NCBI GenBank assembly: GCA_049487715.1 | Contig: CP150569.1 | Coordinates: 62,001-126,000 of the forward strand | DNA from: Pycnococcus provasolii | Lineage: Eukaryota > Chlorophyta > Pseudoscourfieldiophyceae > Pseudoscourfieldiales | DNA length: 64,000 nucleotides | Direction of reading: 5' to 3' | In this document: one piece after another, positions 30,483 to 41,500 of the stretch | How positions within the stretch are numbered: position 1 is the stretch's first letter | Layout: every line of letters starts with the position of its first letter | The notes under the pieces: generated by a model | Seen by the model: the letters and a program-made list of their open reading frames with translations, nothing else | Database searches by the model: none | Told to the model about the DNA's origin: nothing | Made by a program: the position numbers and the translations under genes

Positions 30483-30848
30483 ATGGCAAGCTTGGCACAG
30501 AAAGATGCGCCGCCGCCGCCCGCGCCCGGCACCGGGGCGGGTGGCATCAAGCTTACGGTTCGAACGAGCGAGCGGAGGCAACGGGGCAACATCCAACGAG
30601 CGGACGAGGCAACCGATGACATGGAGACCGTTGGCGCCACCCACGGAAACACCGACGGCACGACGGAGGAGGAAGCAAACGCACAAACAAAGAAGGATGG
30701 AGCCAAGGGCGTGACGATCAAGTTTACAAATGGTCCGCCACCGGCGTACGACTTAGGCGCGAGTCTGACGAGTATGCATCCTCCTTGTCCTTGTGGGCTA
30801 GAAGATGGGTTCATTTCGCGTGCACTTTCAAGGTACGGGTACTGGTAG
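30483..30848 (+). CDS. Small orphan ORF, 121 aa
   Basis: The ATG lies in a purine context (GAGATGG). The product starts with a Pro/Ala/Gly stretch, then is hydrophilic and Thr/Glu-rich, and ends VTIKFTNGPPPAYDLGASLTS...RALSRYGYW. The latter half looks less random than most shadow frames, but I recognise nothing. It sits between BBS8 (-) and the MFS gene (-), its stop 66 bp from the MFS stop, so a convergent gene is plausible. A GT at 30841 could be a donor, leaving it partial. Confidence 0.3.
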   Translation: MASLAQKDAPPPPAPGTGAGGIKLTVRTSERRQRGNIQRADEATDDMETVGATHGNTDGTTEEEANAQTKKDGAKGVTIKFTNGPPPAYDLGASLTSMHPPCPCGLEDGFISRALSRYGYW

Positions 30849-30916
30849 GTGTCCCTGGCACCTGGTGAACGCGTTGTGCGTCTTGTTACTATTATAAGAT
30901 AGACTTCGTTACCTTT

Positions 30917-32934
30917 TTACAATAATCCCGACGACGGCACGCGCAAAAAAAGGCCAAACGGCAAAGCGGCTGCTTGTATTACGCCCGCAACCACAAACGG
31001 CATGCCAGGAAAACTGTCACTGCACTTTTGGTAAATCTTCGCAGACGCAAACGAACCCAACCCTCCGGCCAACGAATAAATAACACTAAGCGCACCCTGC
31101 AAGCGTCCCTGTTCTCTCGGCGACACCTGCGTGGTGGCGTATCCGCACAACATCGGCCCGAGCATTGGCGATGCCGTGAATCCCACGACGACGTACACGA
31201 GCATGACGCTGTTGCTGAGTCCGAACAGAATCGACTGCGTTGCTGACAGAATGATACCCGCGAAGATGGCACCCTTCACGCCGAGCCATCTTTGTAGCAG
31301 CGCACCAATAACCACGGTGAACACTGTCGCTGATATGCCTCCAATGACAAATTTGTGCATGATCTCCGTCTTGTTGAATCCAATGTCCATGACCGTGTAC
31401 TGCCCACTAATCGTCACGGCTGTCCAGTGCACGTAGAGCGAGAGCAGCAGAATTGCGGCACACAGAGCAAGATTACGCGAACGCGTGAGAATCGATAAGC
31501 CGAGTACAGGATTTGATGGGCCGATGGCGAGGTCGCGTGCAAACGCTGCGATGCTTGCGCCGCTTAAGAGAGTTGCGCGCTGATCTCCGTCTCCACTGTT
31601 TCGTAAAATTGGACGACTCGACGTGCCATCGTCGCTCGAATCGTCTTCATGCTCCCCGCGTTTCCCGATTTCTCTTGTTTCCACATCTCCATCCTCACTC
31701 GGTTCTGATAACGCAAACGTGACTCTCGGCGTCCTCTCAGTTGCCTCAGCAGTGGATTGTTGAGAACTTCCCCCCATGCTGTCTTGATCGTCACATTCGC
31801 TATCCGAAGCTTTCTCCTGCTCCTGCTCCTGCTCCCGCTCCTGCTCCTCCTGCTCCTGCTCTTGCTCCTGCTCCTGCTCCTGCTCCTCGTCTTGTTCGTC
31901 GTCGGATGGTTCTGGTGCCGACGATGTCGCCTTGTTTGGAGGAGTAGTAGCAGGATGTGAGTGTGAAGAAAGAACCACCATCTTAACATCTCTGGAAGCA
32001 CTCCTCGCGGCGTCCGGTACGAAGAGCGGCGCCTGTCTCGTCAACGTGAGCGTTTCCTTTATGATGAGCAGCATCCAGATGCTGCACGTTGCCATGCAGG
32101 TGACGGCAAACAGTAGGGCGCGTTCAGGACTCAGCACACTCCCGATAGGTGCGCCCACTAGCAATCCGATGGGAAGCGACGATTCATAAATTCCCATCAG
32201 CCACGTTCGATGTTTTGGCGGCATGACGTCTGCGATGGCACTGCGTGTGCACATGGAAAGCGCCTGCTGCGGTATCAGTAAGCCGCTAACAAGCACCATC
32301 CCCCAGTACCACCAGAGCGAGCTTCCGTTGGCAACGTAGAGATATGCAGGAATCAGCGGCACGAGCTCTCCTAGCAGTGCGACGACAATGGGCAGCTTTC
32401 TTCCTATACGATCGCTGATTCTTCCGACGAGAACACTCCAGAGAATTCCGCTCAACTGCTGAGTGGCAAAGCTGTAGCTCTGCCAGCGCGACGCCGCGGA
32501 TGGTGCCTGTATGCACACGTCCTGAATGGTGGGTGACATGATCGACGGGTTCGTTCGGCACGTCGTGTACGACGGAGGTGTTGTCGTGCTGTTTTCGTTC
32601 TCGTAGGCGTGTCGGGCGAGGTGTTCGAAGAAGAACTGGTTGGACATGAATGGCTGGTGCACGGCAAAGCACGCCGACGCCGTCTTCATGACGATCCCGA
32701 CGACGAGCATCTGCGGGACAGCCGCCCTGTGTCTGAGTAGGTGAAACCACAGCGAGTTCCCGTCGTCGTTCAAGTCGTCGTCGTCGAAGTCGAAGTCGAA
32801 GTCGTCGTCGTTCAAGGCGCGTGCTTTGTTGGACGACGTATTATCATTACCACCAGCAGCAGCATCACCACCACCAGCATCACCACCCCCACCACGAGCA
32901 TCATCATCACGAGCATCACCACGAGCATCATCAT

Positions 32935-32970
<36 letters not shown>

Positions 32971-33025
32971 GTCGTGGCGTCGCCGCAGCGAAGAGCCGAG
33001 ACCACGAGAAGGACCAAGGCAGCAT
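30917..33025 (-). CDS. Major facilitator superfamily transporter with acidic central loop
   Basis: 702 aa from the ATG at 33025. An Arg-Ala repeat then Asp/Gly-rich N-terminal tail (~20-80) is followed by the first helix near residue 100. The MFS motif A region reads GRISDRIGRKLP between helices 2 and 3, and GIYESSLPIGLLVGAPIG matches helix 5 of drug:H+ antiporter-type MFS proteins. A large hydrophilic loop (~340-480) after helix 6 holds a run of EQ dipeptides encoded by a CTGCTC repeat (about 31812-31890). Six more helices close the protein. Relatives include tetracycline-resistance-like, HIAT1 and PCFT families; the substrate is not predictable. Single exon. Confidence 0.82.
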
Positions 33026-33587
33026 GATTCAGAGTAAAACAAAAACGACGAGTACCCGTAGTAAAAGAAGAAATGGCAAGATGAACATGAACATGAGCAT
33101 GTGCACGTGGCATCGCGGACATCAGGCGTCTAGACACGTGTTTGTTTCGATTGCGCCGTAAACTAAAATAAAGTGCGCCGGAAAAGGAAAAGGAAAGTTA
33201 AAGGGAGAAAGAAGTTCGCCCTCGAAATTCACGTCATGGAAAACGGGACCGGGGACCCGGGGCCGGGGGGACAGGATTATAAAAATATAACGGCCGTTTC
33301 TTGTCCATATCGAAATTAACTCCATTTTTTTCAATGAAAATTATAATGGGATGCGTGGGAAATTACGTACGATACTACTGTTACAGGAGGTGAGGCGCCT
33401 CACTCAGTACCTCCATCTCCGCAGATCTTCAAACCGTCCGTCGGTGCGGTGCGCTGCCTTGATTCGCGACGAACTCCTCGCAGTGAGGCTCGGGCTTACC
33501 GTGCATCGTTGTGGCCACGAACCACAACGGGCGCACATCCAAGCGCAGCAAGCATGTGCCACGCACCGTGACCAAGCCACGCGAATC
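33026..33587. other. Intergenic region without a supported gene
   Basis: A purine-rich GGAAAAGGAAAAGG stretch near 33175-33210 and a GGGACCGGGGACCCGGGG block near 33245-33270. Frames on both strands are short. Nothing else seen. Confidence 0.3.
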
Positions 33588-33884
33588 TCAGCTTGCGATG
33601 CAGCGATTGTCAGCAACGACTACCTTAGTCCGCGGCGTGACTACGCGCTGGAGAAGCTGGTAGTCGAAGTCGTCCTTGTTGGTCTTCTTTTTCGTTTTGC
33701 GCACGAGTTCTTCGAAGAAGACCATGCCAGGCTTTGCCCGGCAGACGACCACGCAGGCACGTCCCATCTCGTCCGTCTTGCCGTCGAGCATTACAGTCTC
33801 AGCTCCGGCAGTCTGCTGTAACACGTCGCGCACGGCGCTCTGCGTGTCCTTCACCAAGTCGTTCACGATCGTATCCGTATACAT
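33588..33884 (-). pseudogene. Fragment of hAT-type transposase (DUF659-like)
   Basis: An ATG-initiated frame of 98 codons starts at 33884. Its order of motifs is that of the DUF659 region of hAT transposases: a helical lead (TIVNDLVKDTQSAVRDVLQQ), then ETVMLDGKTDEMGRACVVV (equivalent of TDGWSD...), then VFFEELV, then KVVVADN, the position where hAT proteins read V..DN. The frame ends soon after, so the catalytic domain and dimerisation domain are missing. The fragment abuts the ~80-bp repeats at its upstream side. Assignment is by motif order only; I read it as a dead remnant. Confidence 0.5.
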
Positions 33885-33895
33885 GGGCGCAACAC

Positions 33896-33977
33896 GTGAC
33901 GCCGTCACGTTTACTTGACGCGTGACGCGTCACGTGACGCGTCGCGACGCCCCCCCCTTCCGACGTGACGGCGTCAC
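33896..33977. repeat. ~80-bp GC-rich palindromic repeat, copy 1
   Basis: The copy begins GTGACGCCGTCACG and ends GTGACGGCGTCACG, so its ends are inverted to each other. The inside is a near-palindrome built on ACGCGTGACGCGTCACGTG, followed by a poly-C run. Confidence 0.85.
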
Positions 33978-34076
33978 GAACAACCCTAACCCCCCATACT
34001 AAACCCTAAAGTAGCCTAAGCTGGGAATTTGGTCGTGGATTGGTTTAGGGGTTTGTCGGCGCCAAAATCCGTCACC

Positions 34077-34155
34077 GTGACGGCGTCACGCGTTACTTGA
34101 CGCGTGACGCGTCACGTGACGCGTCGCGACGCCCCCCCTTCCGGCGTGACGGCGT
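34077..34155. repeat. ~80-bp GC-rich palindromic repeat, copy 2
   Basis: Direct copy of the unit at 33896, about 181 bp away. The core from TTACTTGACGCGTGACGCGT through the C-run is identical apart from one C; the right end is truncated to GTGACGGCGTAAA and runs into the 504-bp element. Confidence 0.85.
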
Positions 34156-34167
34156 AAATGCCCACCT

Positions 34168-34671
34168 ATACGTATTATACTTGGCAATATAGCGCTATGG
34201 GCGTCAGACCATAAAATATATAGGGCTATATATTTTGATATCATATATTTGGCAATATAAAACCTTGGGTTCGTGATTTCGCAAACCCCGAATTGGACAG
34301 TCGACTTAATTCGTCACTAAATTCAACTTGTTACTCCTTAAACGTTTCCCTTCGGTTCCCACAGCTTCCCACACCCATGAACACCTGGGGTACGAAGGCA
34401 GTTGTTGACGTACGAGCTATGGGCACTTCAAGCCGCTCAAACTCAGACAGGCTGAGGTCACACATTGACGTTGATGCCGTGTGCTGCGACCCCTTGTTCT
34501 GGCTCTCAACAATTCCCCGACCATTTCCCCCGACCAAAAAAAGTCGGGGTTAGGACCTCTCAGGCAATATAGCGCTATGGGCGTGACGTCATAAAATATA
34601 TAGGGCTATATAGTTTGCTATACAAAAATATATTATATCGCTATGGATCGACTGCCAAGTATAATACGTAT
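34168..34671. mobile_element. 504-bp MITE-like element with 19-bp terminal inverted repeats
   Basis: The ends are perfect inverted copies of ATACGTATTATACTTGGCA (34168-34186 and, reversed, 34653-34671). Just inside, a ~52-bp AT-rich block is repeated in direct orientation (34183-34235 and 34563-34615), each beginning GGCAATATAGCGCTATGGG. The element is much more AT-rich than its surroundings. An 86-codon frame inside (34293-34553) has no recognisable product, so it looks non-autonomous. No convincing target-site duplication is visible: CCT precedes and CCG follows. Superfamily unknown. Confidence 0.75.
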
Positions 34672-35517
34672 CCGAGAGTGACTGGAGTGAATGCGTAGCG
34701 CTCCCCTCTTGGAAAAATCTCGAAGACGATGTGTCTTATCGCGAACCATTTTTGTCAAACCCGGCATAAACGACGCAGCGCCGAGGTCGTGGACCTTTTC
34801 GCGAGTTTAAGAAATAGCCTTACCCTGGCGGGCCCATGGCGGGCCGGAATTTTCCGGGCCTTGCAGTAATTACGTTCAACGAAGTATCCCGGTTCGCGAT
34901 GATGAGCTCCGACCAAACTTAATTCAGAAGCGTCATTCCGAAGGCCCCCTGGAGCAAGATTCTGGTGCAAAAAGGTGATCAACTTGAATACACTGCGATG
35001 CAAAGTCTGCAAAAATCACATTGCATTCGGCGTAGTTTTGTTTCTCTTTTCTCAGATGTCAGATCACGACGACTTGCAGCTCGCAATGTTTTAAGGGGGC
35101 CTCAAGAGGGCCTCCCATGAGGAAGCGAGCCACCTAAGGTTACCTTTTTAGACTCTTGTAAGGTTAGCCATGGAGCCTCCACCGGTGACTGACCAGCGTC
35201 CCGGCCCCTTTTATTTTATGGGGCCCCTCTGTTCGGTGGCAAGTTTGGGCAGGTTTGACTGGCTGGTTTGACTTGCTTTTCTTCCCGGAGGCCACAAAAC
35301 AACCCCCGGCTCGGCCTCGGGATATTTTACCACACGTGTCTGAATTTTTGCCATTTCCATTTCCGGCCGGAGCATGCCCTCGCGTGTATCTATCTATGGC
35401 GCCATGCGCTCTCGTCCTCCTCGTCCTCGTCCTCGCACTCCTACTCCTACTTGCGCCGTCCTATCTGAGGGTCGTGGTAGGAGTAGTTGCTCGTGGTTCT
35501 TCACGTTCGTCACTACC
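34672..35517. other. Intergenic region upstream of the giant surface protein
   Basis: It contains a region of short frames (for example 34755-35012, minus) without recognisable content, two AAGGTTA motifs near 35135 and 35161, GGCCCC/GGGGCCCC blocks near 35200-35225, and the likely 5' leader from ~35370. Confidence 0.3.
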
Positions 35518-38500
35518 ATGACTTGCTCTTGGTGGTCCTTTTTCTCTTTGTGGTATCTGCTAGCTCTCGTCCCTGTTGCTGCCGAGTCAGGGAACTGGTC
35601 GTCGGCGTGCGACGCATACGCCCTGGTGGTACAAACCAACTGCGTCTCTGGTGTCTCTGATGGGGATATTGGCCAAGCAGAGAGACCGGGTCGGCAACTC
35701 CTCGATGATACCTGCGCAAACACGAAAAAACTCTGGTGCGAAACGGAATGGAACGCGTTAAAAAATAACGCAGGGGGCACGTTTTCCCTGCAGTACGTAT
35801 CGCTTGCCGACATGGCCAACGCGACGTGCGACGACGCGTGCACTCTACAACTGCGTGACGCCGCACTGTACATCCTGAAGAACTGCAACGTCGAAAATCA
35901 AGAGTCGAAAGAAGCAGGCGCGCAGCAGGTTGCCAGGACGGACGCCGTCAAGATATACGCGAGGTACTATCGGACGTGCGAAATCAAAAGCACGGACGGC
36001 ACGAGATGCTACCCCGAGATGGCCAGAGAAGAGGCGAACGATCCAAAATTCTGGGCGTCGAACAGCTGCACCAAAAAAGTCGGGGACGAAGACTCCAAGA
36101 AGCCAATTACCGGCGACGGCGGCGGCGGCGGCTCCGAATCGTACTCAGACGGCTACGACGGTAGAAGAAGGAGAAGAAGAGGCCTTCTGACCCTTGCCTC
36201 CATTACGGGTGCTGGCGTGTCAAATTCGTCAAACTCGAGCAACCTTGTGATTTCCCACGAGTGCAAGGTGCTCGTGCTCGAGCAGACCATCAACAACTTC
36301 ACCAAGGAGGAGCAGGCGGCACAGGTCCCGACTATGCTCAGTGCGAACGAGCAGGCAGACTTGCTCGCTTGCGAGTACAACCTGGCGAACGGAACGATGG
36401 CGGCGCGAACGTACAGCGATTGGGCGGAGAAGTCTTCGTACATCACGGCTTCGTTCGCCGGTGTGACGGATGTGTACTGCCGCTGGATCACCGAGGAGAA
36501 GATTAAGAGCTACCAACCAGACTGCTTTGACGTAGGCATGTCGAACATGACGGCGTTCCAGATGGCGTACGCCACCGTCGCAAAGCGCGATGTCAACGCG
36601 CAGATGAGCGGAGAGAACGCTTACGCCGTTCCGCTCAGTGCTGCCTCGTGGTCGTTAATACAGGCTTTGTGCGGCAGCACGTGCTACACCGCTCTCCTAA
36701 ACGCGAGAGACCCAAGCTGCCAAGACTACCAGGCGCAATTCATCGAGTCAGTCTTCCGGCGTGCGTGCCAGTACACAGATAGCAAAAATCAAAGCTGCTA
36801 TGGAGTGATTGACGATACCTTCCTCGTGGATGGAAATCCAACACTGGCGGGTACGTCGCTTTTCAGCTACACCTTCGATCAGGCAACCGCGACGGTGGAG
36901 TTGCGACGCAGCGCGGAAACTGCCAAACCGGAGTACAGCGTAATCTCAAAGATCAACCAGACAACCTGTGATGTGGCTGGAAGCTGCCTCTCCCTCCTGT
37001 CGAGTGCGAACACAACGGTAGATCCGTCAGCCGACCCTGCGTCTCCGTGGAAGACGCATTTTCTTCCTGACGATGGCGAAATCAAGACTGCGGTGAATGA
37101 ATGCAGTACCACGTACGCATCGCCACCGCCGCCGCCGCCTCCGCCGCCGCCGCCGCCGCCGCCCCCACCTCCGCCTCCATCCCCACCTCCGCCTCCTCCA
37201 CCGCCTCCACCACCCCCATCACCACCGCCACCGCCGCAGCCGCCGTTGATCACATCGTACGGCTACGCATACAAAGGCGATTTCGAAATGGTGAACGTTC
37301 CGGATCTGCTCACGAAAAATTTAACCGAAGGTTCGCTTGATTGGATGGACACAACCATGAAGTTTCGAACAACCATCCAAACCATCCTGCAGACTTACCT
37401 AGGTCACGAAGGAGACGCGTGGGAACTTCAATTCAAAGTGACGTCAGTTGGCGGAGTCCGTGCGACGGTATTGCTGGGAACGTTAGAGGACCGCGCAATA
37501 CTTGTCGCCGCTGCGTTATTCGCATTCGGCTCCGTCTCGACGAACATCACGGCAATCGACATCTTAAGCTATGCGGATAATGCCACTAGTTCCACATCTA
37601 CGGAAGATACACAGCTGTACGGCACGGACATCACTCTGTCTATTTTATTTGCCACGGAAGAGCAGGCAAACTTGGGGAAGGCGCGCGTGCTAGCTCCAGA
37701 TTTTCTGGGCACGGAACTTTTCAGCTATTTCAACCCAACTCGGGTGCGATCACTAGCTCTCACTTCTGCACCGATCGTATCGAACAGCAACTTAATCACC
37801 GTCAGCAGCATCACGCAAGCCTACAAATTCGTTGATGGATCTCAACAAGGGGCTAGTGAGGGGGGTGTGACAAATACGGCAACATTTTCATTTCACATTG
37901 GGTGCACGAATTGTGACATGTGCCTTTCGGGCACCGCCGTGAATACATCTAATGCCACGCTGATGCAGAACATGCTCTTCGCTACAAAGTCAATCTTCAG
38001 CTCGTCGGCGATCGATGTCATCTGGACTCCAGCCAAGCCATGGCCAGTTGTGATGATTCAAACCTTGAACAATGCGTTGAACGACGCCGTGTACACTTGC
38101 ACACCGACGCCGTCTCCTCCAACTCCGGCACCATCGCCGCCGCCGCCGCCATCGCCGCCGCCGCCGCCAGATTCACCTATCGCCGTGAATTCTATCGATG
38201 AGGTTCAGCGTTTGTGCAATGCCAGCTGCTCGCAGGTGTGTGAAATTGGTGCCAGACATTTCCCGGAAGTCCTTTCATTCGCACCGGCAGCGTCCATTGG
38301 AGAGGGCATCAAGTTTCCTGAATTCTCACCAAGCGTCTTCGACTACTCGATCGACGTTCCAGATACGCTTGCGAGTTTGGCAAATGCGTGGCCCGCAATC
38401 ACCTTGTACGCCATCCCGATGATGAACAGCTCGCGCATGTTTGTCAAATGCCTCGAACCTGGTTGCGTGGTGTCGAATCAAGGACCTTATCAGTCTCTGT

Positions 38501-41500
38501 CTTACACGACGATTGAGTATCCATCCTGTGGCCCTGCGACAATCCATCTCGAAGTGTGCTGCGATACGGCTTGCTCTGAAAATCAAACGTACACGTACAA
38601 TTTTAACGGTCAGAATCCGCTTTGCACGACAACCACGACAACCACAAATACGACGGAGCCTTCATGTGCACCCTTCTGCTTCAATGCGATTGTCGGAGAT
38701 GGATTCTGCAATCCAGAGTGCAACGTGACTGCTTGCAACTTCGACATGGGCGACTGCAACATAACAACCACAGCGCCCCAGTTACTAACAACGACGACCA
38801 CCACCATCATAACAACGACGACAACAACGACAACCACCACCACTACCACTACCACAACAACGACGACGGCGACGACGAATGCTCCTGAGCAAGTCTTCCG
38901 GCCATGGGTCCTGCAATTTGTTGTGACCATCAATGGCTACAATTCTTCTGTGATTGGGACAGAATCTTCTCGACGCGTTCTCAAAGATGGGGTGGAGGTG
39001 GCCCTAGGAGATACCCTGTCTAAGTTAGCATCCTGCACAGAAATTTCGGTGCAGGATATTATAGATACCGCTTCAACCGATGGTCAAAGACGACGGCACA
39101 TATTATTGCAAACGCAAGGTTCGGACGTGACATTCTCCTTGAATTTTGCAACGAACGCGGATGCAGACTTGGGCATGGCGCGTATAAATGACCCCGACTT
39201 CCTCATCTTGCTGATGCAATACTTGAGAGATAATGGTTTTGGTAATGTCGGCCCGATCTCAATCGCATCACCACCTGTCATTTTTGATGACAGCTCGAAT
39301 TTACCAATTGCGATTATTTGGGAGCGAGCGTGCGCTACACCGCCGTGTGCTGGACCGAATGCAATTCTCAATACGGTAAACGATGTGATGAATGTTCGAG
39401 CTCGATTCAGTGACAGTGCATGCACGGGATTGGATACCAAGTTGCAGTCTTCTCTCTCGGTGCAGGGACCTGCAGACATCGTGGGAGTTGAGCATGAGAA
39501 ATTGGATGCAGGTGCTTCGTATTTGATACAAATTAGGGCGAAGAATGGTCAGGTTGGCAAGATTGTCATGTCAGCTGCGAGTGGCATATGCTCGCTCGGG
39601 TCGCGAACTTCTTCGAGCACAACACTTCCAGATACGACGTACGAGATCAGTGTCGATACCGTGCGACCGAGCGCGAAAGTTGTGGTCACGAAATTCGTTT
39701 CAAATCAGCAAAGCCCGGAGCTTGAGTTGCGCATCAGCATGCCACCGGACGTCGCGGCGCCTTTGACAAACGCCTCGTTCGCGGTCACAAACGGTGCCGT
39801 AACTTCCATCGTGGGTGAGACTGTGGCGAAGGAGACTGTGTACGTCGTTGAGGTACTTCCTCAAATCGCCGAAGGGAACGTCAACATTACACTACTTGAA
39901 AACAGCGTGACGGACAGTGCAGGTAATGGCAACGAGGGAACGGTGCGAGTGCTTCGCGGAGATTTGGCGAAAGAAGAGACTGTTGCAAGCACAATTCCCC
40001 TGCTCCACGACGGAGTGCCGCCCGAAGCTTCAGTGAGCGTTTATGGCAAAGGATACAACTCCGATAGGGGGTTTGTTCTCTTCACGCTTTTTTTCAGTGA
40101 GCCTGTGATTGGATTCAGCTCCCAAAGCATTGTCGTGAACAATGGGAATTTAACTGCATTCGTCGTGCTGGATGGTGTGAATTACCCAGAGGATGTTGGA
40201 ACCGACGCATTGGAATTGCCGTACATCCTTGCGACGGAAGTTGGCATACTGATAAAGCCCAGAAAGCTCGAGGGGGACTTGAACGTCACTGTTACGGTGA
40301 AAGATGGCGGATTTCAAGATCTCGCCGGAAATGCCGGAAAGGCCGTGAATCCCACGGCGACTGTGAACTTTCGTGGCGTTCCCGAGGAGACTGACGCTGC
40401 GGAAGGACTTGGCACGGCCGTAATCGGCACAGGTACCATCGCCGTTGCCACGAGCACTGCGGCAACGATTTCCCTATCCGCGGCGTCTGCCGTGGCGGCA
40501 GCATCCGTGTCAAGCATGGCCACAGCTGGCGTAGCGTCGACGATTGCTGCGTCGGAGAGCAGTGCAATGTGCCATGCAGCAACTACGTCTAGCGTATCGA
40601 ATATGATTGGATTACTTCGTTCCTTCCGTACGATGCAATTTTTTTCGATGACGGCAGACTTTGGCGGAAACACAGTTCCCGAGGCGTACCGCAGCTTTGC
40701 CCGCGAGCTTAACTGGGTTACGCTTCAATTCGGGGGCTCGTGGTTCACGTCGTCAAACGATGATTCTAGCACGCGTAAGCAAAACACGACGGCGGCAAAG
40801 GCCACAGCGCGGCGCTCCATCCTTGGTCCCACGCATCTGCGCCGACATCTTCTGCAGGACGGTATGAATAATACACTAAAGCTTCAGGATTTTGAGGAGA
40901 AATTGCAGAAGACGCAGGAGACGGTTACCAACGTTGTGACGGTGAGCGTGAATATTTCGACGATCGTTAATATGTCCAATTGGCTGAATTCTGATCTTGC
41001 TGAGGCTCAAAAGTACTGGAATTTGATTGCGGATCCTCCCGTGCACAGCCTGGAGGCATTCGGTCAGAGCGTTCTCATTGGCGTTATTGTCATCATTGCA
41101 TCGTCGATGCTGCGCTTCGGTACAGAGTCTTTGTACCATCTCATTTACCCAGGCTCCCAGTCTCCATCAACGATTGTGTTTCCGTACATTGAGTTGTGTG
41201 CGCTGTACATCGTCGCTCCTGGCCTTGCACTTGCCGCCGGCAAATTGGTGAGCAATCCAGCATACACCTTTGGTGAAATTGCTGTTGGCATCGTCGTATT
41301 CTTTTTGGTACCCGCATTCCTCACAGGTAGCGTGCTTTACATCGTAAACAGGATGTTATTGAAGAGAGAGTATGCTAAGTTTGAGCTTGAGGAGGGCAGC
41401 GATCGATCGAGCCTGATGTTAATCTGGAGGGGCTTAGGCAAGCGAGGAACCAAAATGCTTGAGCTCATACGAATGCGTCGCAAGCTGTCGAAGCTCAGAT

